From Psychrobacillus sp. BL-248-WT-3 (GTDB lineage: Bacteria; Bacillota; Bacilli; Bacillales_A; Planococcaceae), in NCBI RefSeq assembly GCF_012843435.1, contig NZ_JABAFC010000038.1, forward strand, positions 1 through 35,504: a DNA stretch of 35,504 nt, written 5' to 3'. Of this stretch, positions 1-7,087 are shown piece by piece. The notes under the pieces are model-generated. The model was not told where the DNA came from and searched no databases. It saw nothing but the letters and a program-made list of their open reading frames with translations. The stretch's first letter is position 1. Every line of letters starts with the position of its first letter. The position numbers were made by a program, and so were the translations under genes.

Positions 1-14
1 AAATGGATAAAAGC

Positions 15-110
15 TCCGGTGGCTGAGGAACTGCCTCCTCGCTTTTCTCCATTTGCCTGTCGGGGCAGTGACAGGCGCTTGCGCTTTTCTTGTTGGAAAG
101 TTCCAGGCAC
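15..110. repeat. GC-rich extragenic repeat
   Basis: This stretch is clearly richer in GC than its surroundings and holds small inverted segments, including GAGGA/TCCTC around 26-40. From memory it resembles the short intergenic repeats with a CCTGTCGGGGC...CAGGCGC core that are scattered through Bacillaceae genomes. It has no convincing coding content: the reading frame over it (19-204) lacks a ribosome site and resembles no protein. It sits just upstream of the ysmA promoter. The family assignment is recollection, not a search result. Confidence 0.4.
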
Positions 111-221
111 GTTTAAGGTTCTTTTTTTTAGTATTGTCCGTTCACTAAAAATACGACAAAGAAAACGGATGAAATGCTTATTCCTTTCAGTAATAATTTA
201 TTAGATGGATTTTTAATTTTC

Positions 222-230
222 TGATATAAT
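222..230 (+). promoter_or_regulatory. Extended -10 promoter of ysmA
   Basis: The sequence TGaTATAAT at 222-230 is a perfect extended -10 element for the housekeeping sigma factor. No good -35 hexamer lies 17 bases upstream, which an extended -10 can tolerate. The start of ysmA is about 60 bases downstream. Confidence 0.5.
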
Positions 231-268
231 AAATGAATGATTATTCATTTTTAAATGGATATCCATTT
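231..268. promoter_or_regulatory. Two adjacent palindromes in the ysmA leader
   Basis: An 8-bp inverted repeat with a 4-base loop (231-238 with 243-250) is followed by a perfect 16-bp palindrome at 253-268 (AAATGGATATCCATTT). Both lie between the -10 element and the ribosome site of ysmA, so they are positioned to act as operators or as leader hairpins. What binds them is unknown. Confidence 0.35.
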
Positions 269-290
269 TAAATACAAAGGGGATTATTAT

Positions 291-743
291 ATGAGAGCAG
301 GATACATAGAAGACATAGAAGCATGGGAAAAGGGATTTTCTTTTTATACGGAGGTCAGTGTGCGTTTTTCAGAAACAGATATGTATGGGCACTTAAACAA
401 TACCGTACCATTCACTTACTTTGAATATGCTCGTATTGAATACTTTAAAAAGGTTATGCTTATGAATGATTGGCTTAATCCTAAAGGAGAAAAGATACCA
501 GTAGTTGCTGATCTACAATGTGATTATCAGAAACAGGTATTTTTTGATGAGAAGCTCCACATTTATGTAAAAGCCAATTCAGTTGGTAGTTCTTCGGTTG
601 ATATCCATTACATGGCAAAGAATACAAAAGGAGATATAGTGTTTACTGGAAGAGGCAGTATCGTACAAATTGATAAGAAAACGGGAAAATCTGCAAAATG
701 GACCGAACAAGAAAAAGAAGTTTTTCAAAAGAGTATTTACTAG
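291..743 (+). CDS. ysmA: YsmA-like hot-dog fold acyl-CoA thioesterase
   Basis: A 150-residue protein of the 4-hydroxybenzoyl-CoA thioesterase/YbgC hot-dog superfamily, predicted to hydrolyse acyl-CoA thioesters in the cytoplasm. The family signature is the segment RFSETDMYGHLNN around residues 25-37, where the Asp of SETD and the following His-Leu-Asn-Asn line the active site. The open frame extends upstream to 255, but AAAGGGG at 276-282 lies eight bases before the ATG at 291, and the extra N-terminal residues would overlap the leader palindrome, so 291 is chosen. In B. subtilis ysmA also precedes gerE, so gene order supports the name. The physiological substrate is not known. Confidence 0.8.
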   Translation: MRAGYIEDIEAWEKGFSFYTEVSVRFSETDMYGHLNNTVPFTYFEYARIEYFKKVMLMNDWLNPKGEKIPVVADLQCDYQKQVFFDEKLHIYVKANSVGSSSVDIHYMAKNTKGDIVFTGRGSIVQIDKKTGKSAKWTEQEKEVFQKSIY

Positions 744-747
744 CCGT

Positions 748-776
748 CACCTACCATCCCTTTGCTACATACGTTA
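748..776 (+). promoter_or_regulatory. Sigma-K-type promoter of gerE
   Basis: CACC at 748-751, a 16-base spacer and CATACGTTA at 768-776 match the sigma-K consensus mACm-N16-CATAnnnTA at every defined position. Transcription would begin about ten bases before the AGGGGG ribosome site at 791-796. B. subtilis gerE is a known sigma-K gene, so motif and context agree. Confidence 0.75.
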
Positions 777-804
777 GTAGGAGAGTGGATAGGGGGCTAT
801 GGCA

Positions 805-1029
805 TTGTACGATGGTAATCAGCAAAGATCAATTTTGACGAGCAGAGAGCGTCAAATATTTCAATTATTAGTAGAAGACAATTCTACAAAAGACATTTCA
901 ATTCAGCTGTCTATTAGTGAAAAAACAGTTCGAAACCATATATCTAACACGATACAAAAATTAGGCGTATCTGGTAGATCTCAAGCAATTGTTGAACTAT
1001 TAAGACTAGGCGAATTATCATTGAATTGA
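805..1029 (+). CDS. gerE: GerE, late mother-cell sporulation transcription factor
   Basis: A small LuxR/FixJ-type DNA-binding protein made only of the helix-turn-helix domain, which in Bacillus controls late spore-coat genes in the mother cell. Residues from LTSRERQIFQLL through SEKTVRNHISN and QKLGV to GRSQAIVELLRLGEL follow the GerE family closely, with SEKTVRNHI forming the recognition helix. An ATG lies at 799, but it is only two bases after the AGGGGG ribosome site (791-796). The in-frame TTG at 805 has an eight-base spacer and gives 74 residues, the length of B. subtilis GerE, so TTG is preferred. A sigma-K-type promoter precedes the gene. It lies between ysmA and ysmB, as in B. subtilis. 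Confidence 0.9.
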   Translation: MYDGNQQRSILTSRERQIFQLLVEDNSTKDISIQLSISEKTVRNHISNTIQKLGVSGRSQAIVELLRLGELSLN

Positions 1030-1102
1030 TTTGAATCCTTGCCATTTTCCTCAGAACAAGTCACAATAATAAGAGGACGTATTGTTTTGAGGAGTGAGAT
1101 TC

Positions 1103-1561
1103 ATGGCAGAAGAAAAGAACCAAGTGGAACTTAACCACGAAGATGTTGCTTTTTTAGAAAAAGAACTTCGGCATATTTCAGGGATTATCAAACAAAGAGG
1201 GCGACAAATCTTAAATTCTTATACGATAACGCCTCCCCAGTTTGTAGCTCTTCAGTGGCTTTTCGAGATTGGAGACATGACAATCGGGGATTTATCTAAT
1301 AAAATGTATTTAGCTTTTAGTACCACTACGGACTTAATTGACCGGATGGAAAGAAGTGAACTAGTACAGCGAGTAAGAGACGAGCAAGATCGTCGAGTTG
1401 TACGAATACATTTATTAAAAGAAGGCGAGCGTATCATCGAAGAGGTAATTGACAAACGACAGCAATACTTAAAAGATGTGCTGAAACAGTTTGACCAAGA
1501 TGAAGCACAAACATTATCAACTTTATTAGCAAAATTACATCTTGAGATGAAAAAGAACTGA
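1103..1561 (+). CDS. ysmB: MarR-family transcriptional regulator YsmB
   Basis: A 152-residue winged helix-turn-helix protein of the MarR family, which usually acts as a dimeric repressor. The DNA-binding part runs from about LTIGDLSNKMYLAFSTTTDLIDRME (residues 60-85) to the wing RVRDEQDRRVVRIHLLKEG, the classic MarR D-x-R-D-R-R signature. GTG at 1094 is in frame, but GAGGAG at 1089-1094 sits eight bases before the ATG at 1103, so 1103 is chosen. The stop codon almost touches racE, which suggests one transcript. The target genes cannot be seen from the sequence. Confidence 0.85.
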   Translation: MAEEKNQVELNHEDVAFLEKELRHISGIIKQRGRQILNSYTITPPQFVALQWLFEIGDMTIGDLSNKMYLAFSTTTDLIDRMERSELVQRVRDEQDRRVVRIHLLKEGERIIEEVIDKRQQYLKDVLKQFDQDEAQTLSTLLAKLHLEMKKN

Positions 1562-1570
1562 GGAATTGAC

Positions 1571-2368
1571 GTGAAAGCCCCAATCGGTGTGATAGACTCT
1601 GGTGTGGGAGGTTTGACAGTTGCAAAAGAAATTATGCATCTACTCCCAAACGAAGAAATTATTTATATTGGTGATACAGCTAGATGTCCTTATGGACCTA
1701 GAACTAGTGAAGAAGTTCGTAAATTTACATGGCAAATGGCAATTGCCTTGTCTAAAATGAAAATTAAAATGCTTGTAATAGCATGTAATACTGCGACAGC
1801 AGTAGCTCTAAACTCCTTGAGTAAGAAAATGCCTTTCCCAGTGATAGGTGTTATTTTCCCGGGAGCAAGAGCGGCTATTAAAGCAACGAAAAAAAATGAA
1901 ATTGTAGTGTTAGGTACAAGCGGTACAATTAAAAGTGGGGCTTATGAAAAAGCGATTGCAGCTCTGAATACTTCTAGTAAAATCATTCCGCTTGCATGCC
2001 CTACTTTTGTTCCAATTGTTGAGAGTAATGAATATGAGGGTGACTTTGCGAGAAAAATGGTTTTTGAAGCCTTGCAACCCTTAAAATCAGAGCATTTTGA
2101 TACGGTTATCCTTGGTTGCACGCATTACCCATTATTGCAAAAGCATATTGAGGATGCAGTTGGTGAACATGTAAATGTACTATCATCAGCTGAGGAAACC
2201 GCCCAGGATGTATTGGAGTACTTAGATTATCATCATTTACGCAATCCGACCGAGATAGAGAAAGAACCTATTTTCTATACGACCGGTTCGGTGCCCATCT
2301 TTAAAACAATTGTCGAAAAATGGTTAAACTTGTCGAATGCAGATATACGGACAATTTCATTTCATTAA
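1571..2368 (+). CDS. racE: Glutamate racemase
   Basis: Converts L-glutamate to D-glutamate for peptidoglycan, and in some bacilli for poly-gamma-glutamate. The 265-residue protein has the full family set: VIDSGVGGLTV near the N-terminus (acidic residue beside the active site), YIGDTARCPYGPR around 32-44, catalytic Cys72 in ACNTATA and catalytic Cys183 in GCTHYPLL. It starts with GTG, preceded by GAGGA at 1560-1564 overlapping the ysmB stop, so translation is probably coupled to ysmB. In B. subtilis the next gene is gerM. Here a 66-base gap leads straight to rph. Confidence 0.95.
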   Translation: MKAPIGVIDSGVGGLTVAKEIMHLLPNEEIIYIGDTARCPYGPRTSEEVRKFTWQMAIALSKMKIKMLVIACNTATAVALNSLSKKMPFPVIGVIFPGARAAIKATKKNEIVVLGTSGTIKSGAYEKAIAALNTSSKIIPLACPTFVPIVESNEYEGDFARKMVFEALQPLKSEHFDTVILGCTHYPLLQKHIEDAVGEHVNVLSSAEETAQDVLEYLDYHHLRNPTEIEKEPIFYTTGSVPIFKTIVEKWLNLSNADIRTISFH

Positions 2369-2408
2369 CCCTGTTAAGAGAATCCTCGAATAGCGGGGTT
2401 TTCTTCTG
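2367..2408 (+). terminator. Weak hairpin between racE and rph
   Basis: AACCCTG at 2367-2373 can pair with CGGGGTT at 2394-2400 (one G-U pair), closing a 20-base loop, and is followed by a T-rich run. It starts inside the racE stop codon. The large loop makes this a weak terminator or attenuator at best. Confidence 0.3.
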
Positions 2409-2434
2409 TTCAGGTACATAAAAAGGAGAAATAT

Positions 2435-3184
2435 ATGATTAGATTTGATGGAAGAGAAACAAAGCAATTGCGAAAGGTAACGATCGAGACAGATTATTTA
2501 ATGCACCCAGAAGGATCTGTATTAATCACGGTAGGTAATACCAAAGTTATTTGTAATGCAACAATTGAAGATCGAGTTCCTCCTTTTTTAAGAGGACAAG
2601 GTAAGGGTTGGATTACAGCTGAATATTCTATGCTTCCACGCGCCACAGAATCACGTACACAGCGTGAGTCGTCTAAAGGGAAGGTTACTGGTCGTACGAT
2701 GGAAATACAGCGTCTAATAGGACGAGCTTTGCGATCAGTAGTAGACCTCGAAGTAATAGGGGAAAAGACAATTTGGATTGACTGCGATGTCATTCAGGCC
2801 GATGGAGGCACAAGAACTGCTAGTATAACTGGGGCGTTTGTTGCATTAACCATTGCACTAGGAAAACTGTATGAGCAAAAGCAGCTTCCTAAATTTCCTG
2901 TAATTCAATACCTAGCTGCTACTAGTGTAGGGATAGTTGATGAAATTGGAGTAGTGTTAGATTTAAATTACGTAGAGGACTCTTCCGCAACTGTGGATAT
3001 GAATATAGTACAAACTAGCAGTGGTGAGTACGTTGAGCTTCAAGGTACGGGAGAAGAAGCAACTTTCTCAAAAAGTGAACTATTGGAGCTTCTAGAGTAT
3101 GGCGAAGCTGGAATCCAGCAGTTAATGGATATCCAACGAGCTGCATTAGGAGATTTAGCTTCTAAAATTGATGAGAAAGGATGA
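2435..3184 (+). CDS. rph: Ribonuclease PH
   Basis: A phosphate-dependent 3' exoribonuclease that trims tRNA 3' ends. The 249-residue protein begins with the typical R-x-D-G-R segment (residues 3-7) and carries [20 protein letters not shown] (about 85-104) and the hallmark [18 protein letters not shown] (about 117-134), with basic residues that bind RNA and phosphate. Length and motifs indicate a complete, active enzyme. AAGGAG lies before the ATG. The gene is followed at once by the XTP pyrophosphatase gene, as in many Firmicutes. tRNAs here lack an encoded CCA (see the tRNA-Arg genes), so this processing route is directly relevant. Confidence 0.97.
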   Translation: MIRFDGRETKQLRKVTIETDYLMHPEGSVLITVGNTKVICNATIEDRVPPFLRGQGKGWITAEYSMLPRATESRTQRESSKGKVTGRTMEIQRLIGRALRSVVDLEVIGEKTIWIDCDVIQADGGTRTASITGAFVALTIALGKLYEQKQLPKFPVIQYLAATSVGIVDEIGVVLDLNYVEDSSATVDMNIVQTSSGEYVELQGTGEEATFSKSELLELLEYGEAGIQQLMDIQRAALGDLASKIDEKG

Positions 3185-3191
3185 TTTGAAC

Positions 3192-3785
3192 ATGAAACAA
3201 ATAATTATTGCAACTAAAAATAAGGGGAAAGCAAAGGATTTTGAAGCATTATTTAATCCCCTTGGATACGAAGTGCTAACCCTACATGACGTAGCAAAAG
3301 AAATGGATGTTGAAGAAACAGGTATAACCTTTGAAGAAAATGCCTTGTTAAAGGCGACTGCATTAGCTGAACATTTACAATCGATTGTAATTGCGGATGA
3401 CAGCGGCCTTGAAGTTGATGCCTTAGGCGGTCGTCCTGGTGTCTATTCTGCGCGTTATGCGGGAGAAGAGAAGAGTGATGAGGCAAACATCACCAAACTG
3501 TTAGAAGAGCTTAAAAACGTAAAAGAATCCGAAAAAAGTGCCCGCTTCGTTTGTGTGATTGCAGTTGCATCTCCAACCATGGAGCCATTCACAGTCAGAG
3601 GAACATGCGAAGGCGTTATTGCTCAAGAAAGAAAAGGGAATAACGGTTTTGGTTATGACCCAGTCTTCTTTGTTCCGTCCGAGAATAAAATGATGGCCGA
3701 ATTATCTGCAGAAGAAAAAGGGGCTATTTCTCACCGTGGAAATGCTATTAAGCAATTAAAGTCAAAATTACCTGATTTACTATAA
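3192..3785 (+). CDS. rdgB: XTP/dITP pyrophosphatase (RdgB/HAM1 family)
   Basis: Hydrolyses non-canonical purine nucleotides (XTP, dITP, ITP) to monophosphate and pyrophosphate, cleaning the nucleotide pool. The 197-residue protein shows the substrate-binding start ATKNKGKAKDFE (7-18), the metal-binding ADDSGLEVDALGGRPGVYSARYAG (68-91, catalytic Asp69/Asp70), NGFGYDPVFF and the C-terminal SHRGNA. An upstream in-frame ATG at 3168 lies inside rph and lacks a good spacer. AAAGGA at 3177-3182, nine bases before 3192, sets the start. It corresponds to B. subtilis ysnA. Confidence 0.95.
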   Translation: MKQIIIATKNKGKAKDFEALFNPLGYEVLTLHDVAKEMDVEETGITFEENALLKATALAEHLQSIVIADDSGLEVDALGGRPGVYSARYAGEEKSDEANITKLLEELKNVKESEKSARFVCVIAVASPTMEPFTVRGTCEGVIAQERKGNNGFGYDPVFFVPSENKMMAELSAEEKGAISHRGNAIKQLKSKLPDLL

Positions 3786-3801
3786 AGGTGGTGGCTGTTC
3801 G

Positions 3802-4308
3802 ATGAAGCTTTTAGTCATGAGTGATACGCATAAGGAAATAACGGCTATGGAAGAGGTAATCCGTTTATATACCGAAAAGGTTGATGCAATCATTCACTGT
3901 GGGGACAGTGAGTTAGAGGCTTCCTTTTTTGAGGACAAACCTGTTTCCGTTGTTAAAGGGAATTGTGATTATGATCTTGGATTTCCAGAGGAGAAAATTA
4001 TTTCGTTGGAAGACCAAACCATTTTAATCGTTCATGGCCATCGTCATCAAGTCAAATCCACGATATTGCCTCTCAATTATAGGGCGCAGGAAGTAGGAGC
4101 GACGATTGTCTGCTTTGGCCATTCACATTTACTTGGTGCTGAGCTTCAAAACGGCATCTTGTTTGTGAACCCAGGAAGTCTTCAACAGCCAAGGGGACGC
4201 AAGGAAAAGAGCTATTCAATTATTGAAAAACAAAAAGATCGTTGGCAAGTTCTATTCTTCTCCTCTGACCATAATCTGTTAGAAGAAGTCACTTTCAATT
4301 TTTCATAA
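3802..4308 (+). CDS. ysnB: YfcE/MJ0936-type metallophosphoesterase
   Basis: A small calcineurin-like phosphoesterase of 168 residues. The metal ligands are visible in order: SDTH (Asp8, His10), HCGDSE (Asp35), GNCD (Asn54), VHGHRH (His78) and the GHSH motif (His107, His109), with NPGS closing the fold. Family members hydrolyse phosphodiesters with a bound di-metal centre, but the natural substrate is undefined. AAGGTGG precedes the ATG. This is the last gene of the ysmA-ysnB block and matches B. subtilis ysnB by position and sequence. Confidence 0.9.
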   Translation: MKLLVMSDTHKEITAMEEVIRLYTEKVDAIIHCGDSELEASFFEDKPVSVVKGNCDYDLGFPEEKIISLEDQTILIVHGHRHQVKSTILPLNYRAQEVGATIVCFGHSHLLGAELQNGILFVNPGSLQQPRGRKEKSYSIIEKQKDRWQVLFFSSDHNLLEEVTFNFS

Positions 4309-4316
4309 AAGTAGTG

Positions 4317-4345
4317 TTGACAATCATTTGTTATCATTATATAAT
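4317..4345 (+). promoter_or_regulatory. Promoter of first tRNA-Arg gene
   Basis: TTGACA at 4317-4322, a 17-base spacer and TATAAT at 4340-4345 form a consensus sigma-A promoter, ending about 40 bases before the tRNA. Confidence 0.85.
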
Positions 4346-4385
4346 AAATCTTGTCTTTCCTATCTGTGTGGTGGGGGAGTACTTG

Positions 4386-4459
<74 letters not shown>

Positions 4460-4491
4460 TAAATGGGTTCAGAAATAATTTTAAATCAATT

Positions 4492-4540
4492 AAAAAGCAC
4501 CTCAAATCCTTTATTTTCAAGGATTTGAGGTGCTTTTTAT
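4492..4540 (+). terminator. Rho-independent terminator after tRNA-Arg copy 1
   Basis: AAAAAGCACCTCAAATCCT (4492-4510) pairs with AGGATTTGAGGTGCTTTTT ending near 4538, leaving a short loop and a T run. It resembles the hairpin after the second tRNA-Arg copy. Confidence 0.9.
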
Positions 4541-4559
4541 TCTTGGTTTTTACCACAGA

Positions 4560-5040
4560 GTTAATTCAGGTCAGACCCTTTTACTATTAAAAACCTACAT
4601 TTCATGGTGATATTCCAACTATAGCTTAAGTAATCTCTATCGGTTGAAGTCGACATCCGTAATCTTTAAACAAAAAGATGCTTATAATTCAACCATTAAT
4701 GCATTTAAACAATTACATAATAAACATTATTTGCAGCACCTGTTTGTAGGGCATACGTATTAAAGCCATTGCCAATTGCCATACCAATAAGAGGCTTTAT
4801 GAGAAGTCATTTGTATATTACCAAACGAAAAAAACATACTAGCGAGTACAAGTCATAGAAATATGACCATCAATAATAAAAAAATTTCCTACTGTTAAAA
4901 TAACCGTGACATATCCAGTAGGTTATTCTAAATTATTTGCGGTACCAACTGTTGATCATGTTAATATCATCTGTTGATGCATTGGTTTTTATAATCGTAA
5001 GAATGAAATTATTCTTACCAATTATTTTATAGGATATAAA
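4560..5040. pseudogene. Possible degraded coding sequence, no intact gene
   Basis: No open frame of useful length exists in this roughly 500-base gap. Read on the minus strand, several short stretches look protein-like but are broken by stops and frame changes: NASTDDINM around 4955-4980, TGYVTVILTVGNFFIIDG around 4868-4920, and IGMAIGNGFNTYALQTG around 4740-4795. This pattern suggests a decayed gene, but the family is not recognised, and AT-rich DNA can give such stretches by chance. Confidence 0.25.
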
Positions 5041-5042
5041 AA

Positions 5043-5071
5043 TTAACTTTTCGTTAGTATACTAGTATAAT
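5043..5071 (+). promoter_or_regulatory. Likely promoter of symporter gene
   Basis: TTAACT at 5043-5048, a 17-base spacer and a perfect TATAAT at 5066-5071 precede the symporter start by about 65 bases. Confidence 0.5.
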
Positions 5072-5084
5072 GAAAACGATATAT
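5071..5084 (+). promoter_or_regulatory. cre-like half site at the start point
   Basis: TGAAAACGATATAT overlaps the last base of the -10 hexamer. Its first eight bases match the CcpA operator consensus TGAAARCG exactly, while the second half is poor. The position would suit catabolite repression, but the match is only partial. Confidence 0.25.
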
Positions 5085-5136
5085 TATATTAAGATAATTT
5101 ATTCTTTATCTTCAGTATTGAGGGGTATTAAAAGAA

Positions 5137-6432
5137 ATGAAAAAGCTTAAAAAAATTGGGTTGGCTTGGCAAATTTTAATCGGTTTGATTTTAGGTATTA
5201 TTGTTGGCGGTATATTTTATGGAAACGATAATATTTTAAAATACATCACACCTTTCGGAACGATTTTTATGAATATGATTAAAATGATTGTAGTCCCAAT
5301 TATTGTTTCGACATTAATTGTTGGTGTAGCCGGTCAAGGTTCTTTAAAACAGGTTGGAAAACTTGGTGTTAAAACACTTGTTTATTTTGAAATCATTACA
5401 ACGGTTGCCATTATTCTAGGTATATTATTAGCTGATATAACGCAATTTGGTAGCGGTGTCGATATGAATGAGTTAACAAAAGGAGACATTACTTCGTATG
5501 TTGAAACAACAGAAGAAATGTCTAAAGAAGACCATAGCATAATGGATACAATTGTAAATATTGTACCTACAAACATTGTCTCCTCAATGGCAGCAGGGGA
5601 CATGTTGCCAATCATCTTCTTTTCCGTACTGTTTGGTCTAGGGGTCGCAGCTATTGGTGATAAAGGCAAACCGGTATTAGCATTAGCACATGGTGTAGCT
5701 GACGCGATGTTCTGGGTAACGAATTTAATTATGAAGTTTGCGCCAATTGGTGTTTTTGCATTAATCGCAACGACTGTTTCCACGTTTGGGTTATCTTCTT
5801 TAATTCCATTAGGGAAACTAATGATCTTAGTTTATTTTGCGATGATTTTCTTTATCGTAGTTGTATTGGGTATAACGGCTAAAATTGTTGGGTTAAGCAT
5901 ATTCCGCATTATTAAAATGATTAAAGACGAGCTCATATTAGGATTTTCCACTGCAAGCTCGGAAACTGTATTGCCGCGTATTATGCTGAAAACAGAAAAA
6001 GCAGGTGTACCAAAAGATATTGGGTCATTTGTTATTCCAACAGGTTATTCGTTTAATTTAGATGGCTCTACTTTATACCAAGCAATTGCAGCATTATTCA
6101 TTGCACAAATGTACAATATTGATTTGTCTTTATCAAATCAAATTATTTTAGTTTTAACGTTAATGGTCACATCGAAAGGCATAGCAGGTGTGCCGGGAGT
6201 ATCGTTTGTCGTGCTTCTTTCAACACTTGGTGCAGTAGGTATTCCTTTAGAAGGGCTAGCTTTCATTCTTGGAATTGATCGTCTATTAGATATGATGCGT
6301 ACAGTTGTTAACATATGTGGTAATACATTAGCAGCATTAGTCATGGCGAAATGGGAAGGCCGTCTTGACATGGACAAGTATAATAACTACTTTAATAACG
6401 AAACAGCAGATGCTTCAGTTAAAGAGAATTAA
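5137..6432 (+). CDS. Glutamate/dicarboxylate:cation symporter (DAACS family)
   Basis: A 431-residue multi-pass membrane transporter of the GltP/DctA family, importing acidic amino acids or C4-dicarboxylates with H+ or Na+. The re-entrant hairpin HP1 carries SSET (274-277), the unwound helix 7 carries NLDGS (307-311, variant of NMDGT), HP2 carries SKGIAGVPG (346-354), and helix 8 carries Asp381, Asp385, Arg388 and Asn392, the positions that bind cation and substrate in the archaeal homologue GltPh. The conserved arginine argues for an acidic substrate. GAGGGG precedes the ATG by 11 bases. It is monocistronic, with its own promoter and terminator. A second family member lies at 24622. Confidence 0.9.
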   Translation: MKKLKKIGLAWQILIGLILGIIVGGIFYGNDNILKYITPFGTIFMNMIKMIVVPIIVSTLIVGVAGQGSLKQVGKLGVKTLVYFEIITTVAIILGILLADITQFGSGVDMNELTKGDITSYVETTEEMSKEDHSIMDTIVNIVPTNIVSSMAAGDMLPIIFFSVLFGLGVAAIGDKGKPVLALAHGVADAMFWVTNLIMKFAPIGVFALIATTVSTFGLSSLIPLGKLMILVYFAMIFFIVVVLGITAKIVGLSIFRIIKMIKDELILGFSTASSETVLPRIMLKTEKAGVPKDIGSFVIPTGYSFNLDGSTLYQAIAALFIAQMYNIDLSLSNQIILVLTLMVTSKGIAGVPGVSFVVLLSTLGAVGIPLEGLAFILGIDRLLDMMRTVVNICGNTLAALVMAKWEGRLDMDKYNNYFNNETADASVKEN

Positions 6433-6489
6433 TTGTATAAAAGTAAACAGATGAGATGTATCAAGGTTTAGAATAAGTTTGAACCATCT

Positions 6490-6545
6490 AGAAAAGCGCT
6501 TAAAATCCTTTCACGTTGGGGGTCTTAGGCGCTTTTCTTTTTTTT
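6490..6545 (+). terminator. Rho-independent terminator after symporter
   Basis: AGAAAAGCGC (6490-6499) pairs with GCGCTTTTCT (6529-6538) around a 29-base loop and is followed by an uninterrupted T run. Confidence 0.8.
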
Positions 6546-6658
6546 GAGAAATCGTTAAATACAAGAAATTATTATTTTTTTTCTTCTTTGCCTGTGATCC
6601 ACTGCTTTAATGGCATCTGTTTTTCTGGTAGCTAACATACAGATTTCATTACTTAAAA

Positions 6659-6687
6659 TTGACAGGATGTATACATTCGTATACAAT
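6659..6687 (+). promoter_or_regulatory. Sigma-A promoter of small-protein/monooxygenase operon
   Basis: TTGACA at 6659-6664, a 17-base spacer and TACAAT at 6682-6687. The spacer and -10 are covered by the large dyad at 6667-6710. Confidence 0.85.
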
Positions 6688-6710
6688 TTTATGTATACGA
6701 ATGTATACAT
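6667..6710. promoter_or_regulatory. Double palindromic operator (18-bp perfect dyad)
   Basis: The 18 bases at 6667-6684 and those at 6693-6710 are perfect reverse complements separated by eight bases. Each arm is itself an inverted repeat of the form GTATAC-N4-GTATAC (6669-6684 and 6693-6708), so the region can be read as two operator boxes. It covers the promoter spacer, the -10 hexamer and the likely start point, the position expected for a repressor. The regulator is not identified. Confidence 0.75.
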
Positions 6711-6724
6711 TAGGGGGATGAAAA

Positions 6725-7042
6725 ATGAAAAATGATTCCCATAGAGAAAGACTCACGGATCACTGTGAAGACCGAAATGGTCCTTGTAGAGGTAGTGGAA
6801 AAAGACGTGGAGCAAAAACGTTTCGTAGGGGAAGAGCTTTGGCCTTCTATGAGATAATGCAAACGAAATCTAATTCTCTAAAAAGACAGCTCGCTACTCC
6901 AGAGCTACAATCCGTGAACTCAGTGTTAGTGGGGGAGCTAAAGGCTGTAGAAATGTTAATGGATGAATTTGCCCAGTTATTTGAATTAGTAGAAGTTGAC
7001 GAAAAAGATCAACAGAATGAAGTGGAAGAATCAGGACAGTAA
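6725..7042 (+). CDS. Small basic/acidic protein of unknown function
   Basis: A 105-residue protein that I do not recognise as a named family. The N-terminal third is strongly basic (RGSGKRRGAKTFRRGRALAF, residues 22-41), the middle is helical (LKRQLATPELQSVNSVLVGELKAVEMLMDEFAQLFEL, about 52-88), and the tail is acidic. No membrane segment is seen, nor a clear helix-turn-helix. AGGGGGATGAAAA lies just before the ATG at 6725. It is the first gene behind the double operator and is followed after 45 bases by the IsdG-type monooxygenase, so the two are probably co-transcribed and respond to the same signal. It could be a small regulator of its own operon or an accessory to haem/iron handling; both are inference. 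Confidence 0.65.
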   Translation: MKNDSHRERLTDHCEDRNGPCRGSGKRRGAKTFRRGRALAFYEIMQTKSNSLKRQLATPELQSVNSVLVGELKAVEMLMDEFAQLFELVEVDEKDQQNEVEESGQ

Positions 7043-7087
7043 TAAGAAAGATATTACATATATTCGTAATAATTTGGAGGGATGACA

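Noticed and set aside
19-204. 61-codon open frame at the start of the window
   Set aside because: No ribosome site, composition follows the GC-rich repeat, and it matches no protein pattern.
5382-5783. 133-codon minus-strand frame inside the first symporter
   Set aside because: It is a shadow of a strongly conserved transporter gene on the plus strand and has no ribosome site or protein signature of its own.
6667-6710. Fur box or terminator
   Set aside because: The dyad lacks the GATAATGATAATC pattern of Fur sites, and its position over the -10 and start point with no T run does not fit a terminator.
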